Source: Dromaius novaehollandiae
Taxonomy: Eukaryota; Chordata; Aves; Casuariiformes; Dromaiidae
Assembly: GCF_036370855.1 (NCBI RefSeq)
Contig: NC_088102.1
Coordinates: 23,727,001 to 23,791,000, forward strand
DNA length: 64,000 nucleotides
Reading direction: 5' to 3'
This document shows positions 39,271-52,265 of the stretch, in pieces. Position 1 is the stretch's first letter, and every line of letters begins with the position of its first letter. Under the pieces are notes generated by a model. The model was not told where the DNA came from. It made no database searches and saw nothing but the letters and a program-made list of their open reading frames with translations. The position numbers and the translations under genes are program-made.

Positions 39271-40789
39271 TCTGGTCAGGGTCTCTCCCAGGTCAGTACC
39301 TTAGAGATTTATGTCACATGGACCCTGGATTTATTAAAGATGGGGAAGGAAGAGAGAAACTATGTGAAAATCAATCCACAGTTATTTTGGTCCACAAATT
39401 AATTATGAGAAGGAACAGAGAGGCTACCCTTGTCAGCATAGCCTGTGTCAATGTTGTAAAATAGTTAATCTTTACAGGTGTACATGAGTATGGCTGCTCT
39501 TCTAAATCTGTCATGGCCTATGAGGACTACATGTAAGTAAAAATATTTTTCCAGATAGTTTTCTCTTGAGAAATCAGATTTTTATGCTGCTGGATAAAAC
39601 TATGCATCATGTGCAAATAGTGTTCGAGTATGTTTGAGCTGCCTGTTGTTTTCTCCCAACTACCTCTAGTTGGCGCTCCTGTCAACGTTTCGTGCCAGAG
39701 GATTTGGCCCACTTGTATGGCAGAGGCTTTGGGTTTTCCTTGAGTGGCGGTCCCCACGTTAGTTCGTACCAGCAGTAAATCTTTGAAACCCCTGTGAAAG
39801 CTCCTTCAAGACAACTCACAAAATGCGATGAACCAGATATGCTAGACTGCCAAGCCTGACGCCAGTTATCCTAACCGTTACGTTGCACTTTTCATTTCAG
39901 AATTCCCAAGTGTTTTACAAGAATATTTTTAAAACTGTTTGTTCCTGTGAGGAGCAGTTATAGGCTTGTGTGATTTTTAGAATGAATCCCCAGTACTACT
40001 TAGGGCTGTTAAACATTATCATAATTTATTAAGGTTATTAACATTTCTCAGCTTGCAAGGTTCAATTTTCTAGGAAGGTCTTTGGTGACTTGGTACTCGC
40101 CAGCTCTGCAGGGTCCCTCTCTACATCTGCTCATGGATGTGTACATATGCATCTGTGCTCAGGTTTGTGTGCGCGGTACACGTTCATTTTCTGTAACTTG
40201 CCTTTCATTAGAAGTCTTGAAATTGTAGTAGGGTTGAAAGTTAATTTGTATATGCAAATTATGGTCTGAAAATTTTAAAGATAGAAATTGAATTCATATT
40301 TTAGATTAATATGGTTCGCTCTGTAATACTGCGCTACAATGCTTACACAGTACCTGTTTCACAGGCATTGCAAATAATTATATTAATCTTGATTAATACA
40401 TAACCTGAGGATATCTGCTGATCTTTTGTAAAATTCATCAGGGTCTAACAGTGGGAGCATTGAGATAGCTATTCATATTAGAACCGGGTGTTAAAAAAAG
40501 TCACGGTTATAAAGTTATGTTGACACATTTAATCATTTCTAAGAACTGCGTTTGGAGGGCTCCCGATGGAATGGCATTCCTATCTTCCATAACGTCGGGT
40601 GTGCCTTAACGAGGAGGCGCTGGTGTCCGGCTCTTGGAAGCTCTGAATATGGAAACCTCGCGCCGGAGGGCCGAGCTTGTGCGGGACAGTCGATAAGGGA
40701 AGGCACCAGCAGGGGTAAAAGTAGAGGCAGGACCTTCACAGTCAGGCAAGGAGACCAGCTCTGGAACAAGGGAACTCAACTCCGCTTCG

Positions 40790-41400
40790 GGATCCGCCGC
40801 GCCGAGTGCGCCCGGCGCCGTGCGCTCGCTGCGACGCCCCGCCGCGGAGGGGGGCGGGGCCGGGGCGCCCCGGCCAATGGGGCGCCGCCGCTGCCCCCCG
40901 CGCCGCCGGGGCGCACCCAATGGCGGCGGGGCGGGGCGGGGCGGGGCGGGGGCCGCGCCGCCGGCGGGGCTGCGCCTCAGTGGGCGCCGCTGCGGGCGCC
41001 GGGCGCCGTCCGCGGTACGTGTCCGGGCGAGCGAGGCGCCGGGGGGCGGCGTGTGCTGGGCCGGGGGCTCGGGGAGCGGCCGCGGCGTCGGGGGAGAGTT
41101 GGGGTGCCGCTGCCCGGGGCTGCCGGGGCGAGGGAGCGCGCCCGCTCCTCAGCCGCCCTGGGGGAGCGGAGGTGCCGCGCCGCTCTCTTCGCGGCCGCTC
41201 GGTAAGCGCGGCGCGGGCTTGCGGGCTGCGTCTGGGCAGGGGCAGGTTGAGGGAACGTGGGGATCGGAGCCACGCAGGGGCTGAGCGGGAGCGGGCAGCC
41301 CCGCCGCGGAGCAGGGGTCCTACCGGCCCCTCGGCGCGGCCGCTGGCGCCGCGTGTCCTGCCGGACTCCCGCGGCAGGAGCCTCCCGCCCCGCCGGGCCC
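40790..41400 (+). promoter_or_regulatory. STON2: CpG island, likely STON2 promoter
   Basis: GC content rises sharply from the AT-rich surroundings and CpG is dense from about 40790 to 41400 and fades by 41640. It contains two CCAAT boxes (40874-40878 and 40917-40921), the second overlapping an ATGGCGGC YY1-type site. Next comes a tandem array of five G-tracts split by single C (40928-40952), which reads as overlapping Sp1 sites. No TATA box is seen. The next coding gene downstream on the + strand is STON2, so I assign the island to it. Long open frames across the island on both strands (up to 280 codons) result from missing AT-rich stops. Confidence 0.75.
40960..41201 (+). other. STON2: Probable STON2 non-coding exon 1
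   Basis: A consensus donor (ctcg|gtaagc) follows base 41201, downstream of the GC-box array. The start site is a guess, placed just after the array. A second possible donor (cgcg|gtacgt) follows 41014. Exon 1 is presumed untranslated because the start codon in 57903-57905 has an in-frame stop upstream within its own exon. Confidence 0.4.
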
Positions 41401-44400
41401 CGGGGCAGCGCAGGTTCCCCCTCGCCTGGCGGCTCCGCTCCGGGCCGGAGCCGTTCGGACGGCGTTTCTGCCTGTCCCGCCCTGCTTCTTGCACCCTTCG
41501 GTACCTCTTTGTGACGCGCAGCCCAGCGGCCCGCCGGGGTCTTCCCCCGGGGAGCGACCTCCTCCGCGTCCGTGGCGGTACACGGCATGTCCGTGTCAGC
41601 GCCGGGGGTTACTGCGCTGCGTCTGCGGAAGGGTTAGCGAATCGCTAACAGCAGCGTGTGGAAGCTGCCTCTGTCCACCTACCCCTCAGCTGCTCTTTGC
41701 AATTACTCATGTTTTGGGTTTTTTTCTTTCTTGATCCTACCGAAATGTGCTGTGTTTTAAATGTGTCTCTGTGCTTAAGATTCTGCGTAGCAAAGACAAA
41801 TTGCCAGTGATCTTTCTGTGGTCTAGTCTGAATACATTACATAAATTATAGATTTAAAATCCTCAAATTACATATTCCTATACAAAGGGAATTTGTATGT
41901 TGATGTACAGCTGGGCAGACCCCCTCCCTGCCCATTTGCACAGTCCACATGTTAAATATCCTTTCCACACTGTAGCTCCAATTTTCCCTGTTGATTTTTG
42001 CTAATTATTTTGTTGAGTGTAATTTGCTGAAATCAGACTAAACTTTTCTGGCTTTGTCCCATGATTTAATCTTTTTTGAGACTTGGATTTTCTTTTTTTT
42101 TTTAATTTGTTACTCTTTGAAAAACTGACGCTTGACTCCTTGACTGGATCAGGTGATACCTTACAGCTCACCTCTTCCTCTACTTAGTCAGGCCTTTTGA
42201 TGGGAATTATCCTTAGAATAGCTTCACATGGTTTGAGGGCATTTTTAGTACTGCCAGGGCACATATTTGATGAACGCGGCACTTTATACTTGTGAATCAT
42301 GTATGAATCATTCTTGTCGTCTCTGAAATGTATATTTTGTAAACTTTCTAGCTTGGGCAAGTAAATTCCAAGGTAAGTGTTGCTTGCAAAATGCTTGTGT
42401 TCGCTAGTTGTGACATGTGATTCTTTGGTTTTCTTTTTTTTTTTTCCCCTCTGCCTAGATGAGTAAAATGCACCTTGTGTTACACCAACAAGTGAGCTGT
42501 GGAATTTGTGTGAATGTTTTTCAGATAGTCAGATCTATTAACAAATAAAATATGTTGTTTATCACAAATAAGCTTGAAGACCTGCTTCGCCCATCTACAG
42601 TGAGATATATTACCTGGGATTATGCAGTGCATGTGATTTCCCTAAATACTTAGAGTTTCCAAATGCCTGGGTTTGGTAAGGTTCCTCTTGGAGGAATTTT
42701 CACAGGTTTAGCTGATTATAACTTAATTTGTATTTGCTATGAGTTACCTTTAATCTGTGATATTGTGCCTTTCTCAGGTAATAGCTTTTGGGTTCTTCTG
42801 TATAATATTATAGGCTTTTCATGATATTCTTATGGAGGGCTCAAGTAGAAAGCAAGTAGCAATAATAGTGGAAACTCTGCAGTTCCTCAGGCAGATCTAA
42901 AATATGGTATTGCCTAGATACAGGAATATAGCTGGCAGCTTTAGTTATTATTGCTTTTTTATAGTTGAGCGTTCTAAATTATTTTTAAAATATCAAAGCC
43001 ATCAAGAGCATGACAAACTTTCCAAGAACAGAAACAGTCAGGCTTTTTTTCTCTCACATGGTGCACCGTATCTCAGTTCTGACTACCTGTACCCCTCCTA
43101 TAATTCATGCCCTTAGTTATCATTAAGGTCTTGCCAGTCTACCTTGCTCTTTAACTGCAGTCCTCTCCTTTATTCCTTTATCCCTTGGCTCCCTAGTTAC
43201 ATCAGTGACATAATTAATATTCTGCTATGTGGTGGTTTAGATAGACGTTGAGTGGGCACAAGATAAAGAACAACAAATACATCTCAATAGTGGCCAGTTC
43301 CAAATCTCGAGTCCCTGTTTGTGCTGCCTTGCCAGCCTAACTCACTAAGCACTAGCATCTGGTACAGGTTCATGCCTGAAAAACCCAGACTGTGCGTGGG
43401 CTAAAAACATACTGCGAGTGGGCTAAATACACCATGTTTCGAGTCCTTCCTTCTCAGCTATGTCAAGTCTGGCATAAGTAAATGAAGATGAGAAATAGTA
43501 TCTATGCAATATGTGTACTAGAAATCGCTCAAGAAGATGTTTTGCTGTGTCAGGCTTCTGTTGCCCCTGTTCTGCAAGTGATGAGTTTTCCAGCCAGAAG
43601 GCAGTTGCCAAGGTGGGACTAGCTGCAAGCTTTCAGATTCTCCTGCTTTGATACTGCTCCTCATGGTATCACTTCCTCAGGAGTATTGCACTGAGGCTTT
43701 ATGCAAAGCAGCCATCCTTGTCTTTGCCAGCAAACTAACAGAGTAAGTTAAATTTAAATTGGTGAAAAGCTCTCTGCTTACAGGCAGGCTGAAAGTAAAA
43801 GTCTGGCCTAAGTCTAAAGCTTTTCAGCAATGTTAGCTTTCTCTTTGAAAGTAGGAAAACTAAAAAACACTGTCAAGCAATAAGTTACAGAGCTGTAAGG
43901 ATTCATGCGGTGGAATTCTGTGATATGATCTCAGCCATTGAAGAGCTGGATGTGTTGAAGCTAATCATTTTAGCTTGCTCTGTGGTCAGCTCAGACAGGA
44001 GAGCCTTCAGAAGGCAATTCTCACGTATCAGGGGTGTGGAAGAGCTGAATTCTCCTCTGGAGCTGTCCTTCTCCCTCTGCTAACTGTAGATAGAGCCTTA
44101 AAGGCTAACTTAGAATATGTGACTTTAAATTGGCTTAAATTAGGTAGTCTGAATCCCACAGAATTCACCCCACCAAATCAAGGCTTAAAGAGCCCCTGGT
44201 CAGCAAAATTCAAGAGAGCCATTTGCATGGGTCTCTGTGGCTGTTCAGTGTGGAAGTCCTTCCAGGACCAGTTCCTAAAAGCAGTAGTACTGAAGCTATA
44301 CCCTTAATGCCAAGTGTTTCACCCTACAGATCTGCTCCTATTGGTAAGGCTTACACTGCTTGCTAGTGTAAACTTAACATATATCATCTTGAGCTACTTG

Positions 44401-45429
44401 TTTCAAATTTTTCAAATGTAACATAATGCTAGGTATATATTTACAGGGAAGTATGAAGAAAATATAAACATACTGTTCAAAAAGAAGTTACAGTAAGAGA
44501 AGACATTAATGCATGTGTCCCTTGAGTAGCTATAGACACAAACAGTGGTTTACTAATAGAAAATACTGTTATAGAAAGTATATTACTGAAATATGTAGGT
44601 TTCTTAAATATCAGTTCTGTAGAAATACAGTTGATGAAAGGGAGCCATCAAATTAGGGCCTTCCTCTTCACCCGTTCCAAAACTACCTTCAGTACGTACT
44701 TTTCTGATAGTAAATGTTTCCCAAAATGTTGAAAATATTTTCTCAGCAGTGATTTATTGAGGGTCATCAGTCTGCTGCAATGACTTGTCTAGAAATATAT
44801 GTAATACTTTTTTTGGGGTGGGGGGGAAGTTTACATTTTTATTTACTGAAAGAGGTTGTGCTGTATGAGCATCTTGATTTGTTGTGTTGTTACTTCAAAT
44901 CAGCACTTGGTGATTTCATCTTATATTGCTCGGAGGCATTCATATGAAACATGAAATAAACCTTTGGATAACAAACCAATGCTGGTTTCTCTTGTTCGTT
45001 CTTTGCAGAGTAAGGCAGGATTGTGTATTTGGTACTGAGTAGAAAGATGGGATACACAGATTGTGACCCTATTTATATTTTTCATTGTGTAAAGTCCTTT
45101 ATCTTGAGCATTAAATGTGGCTCCTAACGTTTGTTGCAGGCATTTTCTCTCTGAGAAGGCAGAAGTAAGTGAAACTCTTAGGAAAGAGTCCTGAAAAAAA
45201 AACAAGTAGCAGCCCTAAGGAGAGTAGTGAAGGAGGAAGCCAAAAAGCAGCATCAAAAATACCCTGAAAAGGATGGGGGTTGTTACTTGGTAGCAATAAT
45301 AATAAATACCTGCATAGAAGCCCTGAGGGATCAGGAGCACATACCTTAGGGTTTGGGGAAATTAACTGGATTCCCTGGAAGAGAGAGATTTTACTGGGTT
45401 AGGCAGGATCTAAACTAACACAGCATACC

Positions 45430-45460
45430 AATGAACGGGGAAATTGAGGCAGACAACATT
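45430..45460 (+). mobile_element. Possible decayed ancient SINE/LINE tail (MIR- or L3-like)
   Basis: The string ggggaaattgaggcagac closely resembles the ggggaaactgaggcacag core of the MIR/L3 shared segment. The flanks are too diverged to extend it. Confidence 0.3.
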
Positions 45461-47523
45461 ATTTTTGGCTGAGACTCAGCTGCCATAACTTAGGTGTGAC
45501 ATGTGAGCCTAAGTTAGTTGCCATAGGCTTTCTGGAGGGTGTTTCACCTCCTTCTAAAATAGCTCGGATGAAGGGTGCTCTGGGGGCGGCAGCGTCTTTC
45601 TATTGACTATAAACAAGAGTATCAGGTGATTAGCTTAGATGTCTAACTCTGGGTGTCTAAAGTTAGATGATTCATCTCCCTTTATTCAGGTAACTGAACT
45701 AATGTCTCAGTGTAATTCCTTTGGGTTAAAACTAGGATAGACTTGGCCTGTGTGCCTCAGGAGCCCGTGAAGGTGCTCTGACAGTACAAACCATCCTCGT
45801 GTTCACAGAGCAGCCAGTGTGCCCTGCTGCTGAGGTTTGGAGCAGGGCTCCTGTGGTCCCTGGACAGCAGACCTGCCTGGTGAGTGAGAGAGAGGGTCTC
45901 TTTTTGCTGAGCTGTGCATCTTGTCTCATTACGTTCTTTTAGGCCAAGTTCTAATTGGCATTTATAGAAGCGAGTGAGTATTTATAGAAGCTAAGTCTGT
46001 CTGTGGGCTCTTGGGTTTGCCTGCTGTGAGCTGAAATGAAAGAACTATCTTTAATTTGCTTTTGAAAAAGGGGGTGGGAATATTATGTAGTAGTTTTGTT
46101 CTCTCACTATCTAAACCGGGGCCTCTTGTGAACAGAAGGTACCATTTTGCAGAATATCATGGTGGTTTTGTGGTTGTGTGGGTGATTGAGACTCATGGAA
46201 AAAGCACTACTAAGCATTTTTGAAGAGAATAAGTATTACTAGCTACATTTCTGAAACTTGAGCTAGTCAAGCTCCATAGCACAAGGGCATTTTACTTTGC
46301 AATAAAATAGTTTCAATAGTACAGCTGTAGGGAAGAACTTGGCCTATGAAGTTTAATGATTAGTTGCTGTTTAATGACTAGCTGCTCCTGGGACTGAAAC
46401 TTGCCACCCATAATTTCTCCTTACTCTGATTCTTGACATGCTGTTTCCAGTTTACTGAAGTAGAAATACTTACTTGGCTGAAAATTATGTCCCCTCATAT
46501 CTCATTCATGATGGAAACATCAGGTGTATGTTCCTAAATCTCATTCCAAATTATAAGGTACATGAGTTCACCATGAGGAGTAAGTGCTCAGAGGGGATCT
46601 GGGTGCCTGGGCTTTTTACGTATCCACTGCCAAAATCACAAGTGTTACTAACAGGGGTAAAACAGTGGTAGAATCTGGGCAGATGTGGGCTTTTTCTCTC
46701 CCTCTGTATAACTCATCACTGTGATCTCTGCAATTTAATTTAATTGTCCAAGTCTCTCTGAATGGAGGCAGCTGTATTGGTTTACCACAGTGCATGTGTG
46801 CTCAGAGTTTGGCACCAATATATCTATATTGACTCTTTTCCAAAAGAGATTGCAAATATTCCCTGTATTCAATCCAAGTGATTGGTATGAAAATGCTTGG
46901 AGCTCGAATTGATTGAGGGTGGCCACAGACTTTTGGGAATTGCAGCTTCAAGCAGCCAGATTAAGCTCTTCTGTGACAACGAAACAAGCCCTAACTTTCA
47001 AGTTTTAATCTCTTCTCTTAAGGAACTTTGTCAGCCTTGAAAAAACTTATATTCTTCTAATTTTGCTAATCTTCAGTAGTGTATAACATGCTTTTGTTTG
47101 TGTCTGCATGAGTTATGCTGGAGTCAGATTTACAGCTCTGCCACAGTGAGTCACTGGCAGGCCTGGTAACAGCACATCGGGTCCCTGTCCCTTTTGCTTA
47201 CTGCTGTGCTTCAGCTCTTTGTGGGTCTGTGCCTCTGTGAAGGAGGGAGGTAAATATCTCTAAAGTCTTTTGCAATCAACTTGTCTGCCTCCCATTTTCA
47301 AAACTGGTCCACTGAGTAGACAGTTTTTGCCAAAAGTTAACTGGAATCAGATTCCTATGAGCAGGAGAGAGAGAACAGAAATGCTGCATTAACAATTGCT
47401 TTGAACTGGGATTTCCACGTATCATAATGCTGTGCAACTCTGAAATACCCTGGGCTGCGGAGCAGAATAACCGTGTTAGCTTATGGCTACCTTAGCTCTG
47501 GTGTGGCACCAGGGTAACCTGAC

Positions 47524-47704
47524 AATCACAGAATCACAGAATGGTTGAGGCTGGAAGGGCCCTCTGGAGATCATCTAGTCCAGCCCCCCTGCTCAAGCAG
47601 GGTCACCCAGAGCACATTGCACAGGATTGTGTCCAGGCAGGTTTTTAGTATCTCCAAGGACAGAGATTCTACAGCCTCTCTGGGCAGCCTGTACCAGTGC
47701 TCAC
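47524..47704 (-). mobile_element. CR1 LINE fragment, 5'-truncated
   Basis: The left edge has tandem copies of an 8-bp unit (aatcacag), which is the reverse complement of the CR1 3'-terminal (ATTCTGTG)n repeat. It is followed by the conserved CR1 tail (ggctggaagggccctctgg, catctagtccagcccccctg, ctcaagcagggtcaccc, and a final cagcctgtaccagtgctc). The element is therefore on the minus strand, about 180 bp long and dead. This family is the main avian retroposon and supports a bird source. Confidence 0.93.
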
Positions 47705-48344
47705 CAAGGTCACCTGAGATGGCTTTTTTGTGTGTGTGTGAAAACCAACTAAATAGAAACCATAAACTTATACACAAATAGACAGAATTTATTTGCAAGT
47801 CCTTAAAATTCTTGCTCTTCCATGTCAAGAGCGGGCTGAATAGGCAGCCATGCTGCCAGACAGAAAGCACTTTCGATAATATTACCTAACAGGAATTTTG
47901 AAAAAGGGGAATATTCAGATCCTAAAGCTTTTAAGGAGAAGTGCTCTGCCTTTATTGTCTGAGTGCCTAGCATCCCTCTTAGCGTACACAATGCATTATA
48001 TTGATTTCTCGGCAAGATAAATGAAATCTTCGTGAAGTTCTTTCTTTTGCTTTGTTTTTGTGAAAAGAATTCAGAGTCTTGAAGGCAAAAGTAAGCTTGT
48101 CTTAAACTTGTTTTTTGTTTTGTTTTTACAATGTTGCTCTACTAAAGTACAAAAATAAAGCAGAACATGTTATGCATAAATCAGACCTGATGCCTTCATT
48201 TAAAGAAAATTACTTTTCTGGTTACTTAAGGTCTGACAGCATCCAGGAATGTAATAAAAGTGAAATTCTTGTCTAAAAATTTGGGAGGCAAAATATTTCA
48301 TCAGCCAAGACCGGCTGAGAGCTGAATGTGTCCATAACTCTAAT

Positions 48345-48405
48345 TGTCTTGCTTGTGATGTTTATCTCAGTGTCTTAGTTTCCTCATGCATAATTTAAAG
48401 TATAG
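48345..48405 (-). mobile_element. Possible decayed ancient SINE/LINE tail, reverse orientation
   Basis: The string gtgtcttagtttcctcatgc resembles the reverse complement of the MIR/L3 core (gcctcagtttcctcatctg). Short and diverged. Confidence 0.25.
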
Positions 48406-48581
48406 GTAAGAAGAACATTTTTTGTTAGGTATACAGAATGCCTGATGGCCTAATGCATTTAAACCTTACATGACTGAATATTAAATCAAATGTCTGCTGT
48501 TTGAAGCTGAAGACTATATATATTTTTTTCTTTGAAGGACTAAGAACTGAATCAATTGTCTGAATAGGAAAGAACAGTGAC

Positions 48582-48608
48582 TTTTTTTTTTTTTTTTTTT
48601 TTTTTTTT
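48582..48608. repeat. Poly(T) tract, 27 nt
   Basis: An uninterrupted run of 27 T inside STON2 intron 1. It has no target-site duplication or SINE body that I can recognise next to it, so it is a simple repeat. Confidence 0.95.
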
Positions 48609-51600
48609 GAACATTACTTTGATATAGCCAGCTAGCTTATTCTGTGTCCTCAAAATGCGGAACTTGGAAAGACCAAATCACATTCCTGTTTATGTGTGAA
48701 AGCTGGAGGTTTTTTTCCTGCACCAATAAATGGCTGTTTGTTTAATTTTAGATTGTATATGTATCATATCCAAGTACATATCCCCACAGAGCTTGTATCC
48801 CACTGGCTGAAGCCAGGATAAGAGGGGCTGCCATCACAGATGCATCCCCTAAAAATAATACTTGTTTCAATCTGTAGCGAACCTTTTCCCCAAGGTCTTT
48901 GCACAGCTCTGTTAGTGTTCCTGTAACACAGTGCTCCCTGCTATTCAGTTTCTTGGCATTCTGCTGCAGCAGTAATGCCCTAAGCACTGAGTGATTGACC
49001 AGTATCCATTTTTTTTTTTTTATTCTTAATCATTTTGTTTTACTACCTGCTGGCTGATAGCACTGCAAATGCATGTTGGTGCAGTGATGGCCAACTATTC
49101 CCTTTGAGCCATTCCAAGCACCCTGAAAGTGGGAGCTAGTGTCGACCTTTCTATGCTTTTTCTTTGACAGTGAATTTACATGACGTTCAATGTATAATAT
49201 CGCATATTTGTCAATATCCTATATTCTTCATAACTGAGCATTAGTATCAGATTAAAAGACAGAAGCTCCACAGTAAAGTTTGCATTAACTCTTTCTGCAG
49301 TGTTTGATGCTCTTGAGCGCAACTGCCCTGTGTTCCTATGGCTAATATTCAGGCCTGAAATGGCTTCTCCTGTTCTTTCCTCAGCAAAATCCCAAGTGCA
49401 ATAAAAGGCAAGTGATTTGCTGTCCCCAGCTGGGATTTCCCTAGCCTGGCTCCATGTACCATTGCACTATTTACATGATCTCATGTAGATACATGGCACT
49501 GTGTCTTGGATGCCTTTTCTGGAATGCACCACGATACCTGCCATCTTGCAGGCACAGCTGACTCTATCGAAGGGATGCCACAGTACCAGAAAAGAGAGGA
49601 GCAGCAGGCACTCACTGAAACCAGTTAATTCCAAAGCGCTGATAGTTAGCAGAATATTTTGACTTTCATTTTCAGCAAAGGTGTCCACCCCTTTGTATCA
49701 GAGGTAAGAAAGCTTTTGTGTTCTGCTCAAATTCACAGTGAACCCAGAAGATGACTTAGTAATGCTGAGGGACTGTCACATCTTACTATCCCTTCTTTTT
49801 AGGTATGGTCTTGCTGACAGAGATATTCCATAACAGATTCTTTTTTTTTTTTTTTTCCCTGAAACATGTTTTATTCTTACTAACACCACTGTTTTTTCTC
49901 ATATGCTCTGTTCCAGATCAGGTTAGTATACCACACACTGTAATTCATGTTTCAATGATTATAGAGAAATTACAATTAGAAATGCAAATGCAGAGAATAC
50001 TGTGGTGCAAACATACTTTTTCGTATTGTGTACGAGTTTGACTTGTCAAGAAATCTGTTTATGCTACTTAATTTTTTATACTGGCACATCAGGTATTGGG
50101 TCCCTTTTAAATACAAGCTTTGCTCAAGCACACCTTTTTCCAGACTTGCTTTTCACTCTCTTGAAACAGGGGAAGTCATGCTATAAACTCACGGAATCAT
50201 CAAGTCTAATGGGCCTATATTTAGAGCGTCTAAAATAGAGAGTGACAACAAACATAGTGTTTGTGGATTGCCCTGAAGGATCGCAGTGTCCTGGCATCAT
50301 ACTAAGTTGCATAATCTCAAATGGCTATCCAGACACTGGAAGTGAGGAAAGACCAGTTGGATCATCCAGGGAATTTTTCTGCCAGGACAGGCTTATTTCC
50401 TTTGATACCTCTTCCAGTTTGTTCTATTTTGTCTGGCTTCAAATAATCAACCAGGACTTCCTCAGACTGGGAGACAGCCTCACGTATTACGGTTCCACTT
50501 ACACATAGCCCTCAAACAGTATCTCCCTTCTAGCGAGAAACCCTTTCTAAAGCCTGTTCCTTTGAAAGGTGCTGATACAGCTTGGAAGTTATAGCTTTAA
50601 AGTATAGCGAAGACTCAAGCAGAACACAGTTTTCTTGCTCACTGTTCCTAATCTCCCTTTCCATTCAACTTTCTGCTCAGAAAAGCTTCTTTGCTTTCTT
50701 TCAGGACTGTGCCACCTCCTTAAAGGTCCTTGTTTTTCTGCTGCTTTCACAATTGGGTTCTGTGTTTTTTCCTCCCTCTGCATCTGTTTTCCCATTCTGT
50801 GAGGCTCACAGCTCAGCTAAATGAATACTCATCCTCTAGGTAGACATGCAACCTCCAGTGAAGCATTCCTATCTACAAAATCCAGTTTCTGACTCTTCTT
50901 GAATGTGGCTAGTGTTTTGAGTACTTGACTTCTTTCTCTTAACTTTCTTAGTCCAAAGTGAGTTTAACTGGTACTGAATGATGGCAACTAGTTATACTCA
51001 CCATTTTCAGTGAATGTTTTTCATCTAACTGCTAGCATGAAGGATAGCATGAATTCAGCTGTAATTCAGAAGATAAAGCCCTGATTTCATTTGTGTGACT
51101 GAAACCAGCCTTGAGGTGTAGGAAGAAATTTACTGGCTCTCCTTTCACTGATGGAGGCATGGCCAGTTGTACAGTGAACACTGTCTAAAGCAGTAATTTG
51201 TTGCAAGATATATAGGCAATGCTAGCATGGTAGTATCTGGCAGAATAGGATGGCATTTCATACAAGCCAGGATGTACATTTACTAGAAGAATGCTTATTA
51301 TCCAGCAGAATATTCCAGTAAACTTCTATGATCACTTACTCCCCTGTTTCTTTTGTCATTAGTCCCACTTAAGAAAAAGGATGTGTGCCGGCAGAGCTTT
51401 GCGACCTGTGTTCACCTACTGCCAGGTTTATTTAGTGGTATCAGGCTGTAATGCCATAGTTGGTACTAGGTTGATTAATTGTAAAACACTATGCTTTCTA
51501 CTTCAGTGACTGTAGCAGGAGAGAGGAGATGACTGAGAGGAAAAAAATACAGCTTGACAGTTATCACAAGCAAGTATCATTTACAGCAAGTAAAGTAAAA

Positions 51601-52202
51601 TAAGTTTGGGGGGATTTAGTGAATGGAGTACATCTGTCTAGTTTGTGCATGACTTAGACAAGAACATACTGATAAAAGCTTCCATACCAGCTGTGCAAAC
51701 TGAGGTGCTCCATGGGAGCTTTCTTTTGAAAAAAGTGTCCCTTACATGATCCACTTTTTCAGGGTTGATAGAAGAAATCATTCTTTTAACCCACTTCTCT
51801 CCACATGTTATGGATTGGAGTGTCATTTCTCGTGGCATTATGTTGTGCAATAGGTGGCACTATTTTTATATTATGTTTATAATTATAAATATAAAATATT
51901 ACAAATACAAATAATTATATTATTTGTAATTGTCAAAAATAATTTCATTCCTATTCTTTTTCTGTATTGCTGGTGTTCTACAGTGCCTTTCTACATTACT
52001 CAAGTTCTTGGGACTACAAGGAATAGAGGAAGGGATTGTACAGTTTTCTTCCAGTATCAGCTTTTTCATCCCTCTGCATAGTATCTTATCTGGTAGCCTC
52101 TAGTTATGAGGCATTCAGAACTCATGGAGTGCTTCTAAAGCATGGCCTTAGTGGAAGAAAGAGTGCATTGCCTTCTGAACTCCCTAAATATCCTATTACT
52201 GT

Positions 52203-52265
52203 CTGCAAGAGAGGACCTTAGATGTTCTGTCTCTCATCTGGAAAATGGAGGAGTGACAGATAAAT
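52203..52265 (-). mobile_element. Possible decayed ancient SINE/LINE tail, reverse orientation
   Basis: The string tctctcatctggaaaatgga resembles the tttcctcatctgtaaaatgg core of MIR/L3. A related-looking fragment (ggttctgtcactgatttgc) lies 250 bp downstream, near 52500. Confidence 0.3.

Larger units (their letters stand above)
31351..40785. other. Intergenic region between SEL1L and STON2
   Basis: About 9.4 kb with no gene I can support on either strand. It contains a perfect 24-nt palindrome (31801-31824), an (AT)n microsatellite (33531-33563), a second TATATG-rich patch near 33800-33826, an AT-rich stretch (37950-38010), a short hairpin (38722-38757), a possible ancient SINE tail (39178-39270) and an octamer-type ATGCAAAT site (40252-40259). 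Confidence 0.75.

Noticed and set aside
39156..39464. 102-codon intergenic frame
   Set aside because: It overlaps a possible decayed SINE tail and has no recognisable domain.
40552..41648. Long open frames (up to 280 codons + strand and 250 codons - strand) over the CpG island
   Set aside because: They overlap on both strands and in several frames. They consist of Arg, Ala, Gly and Pro from GC-rich sequence, contain no family motif, and sit on a promoter.
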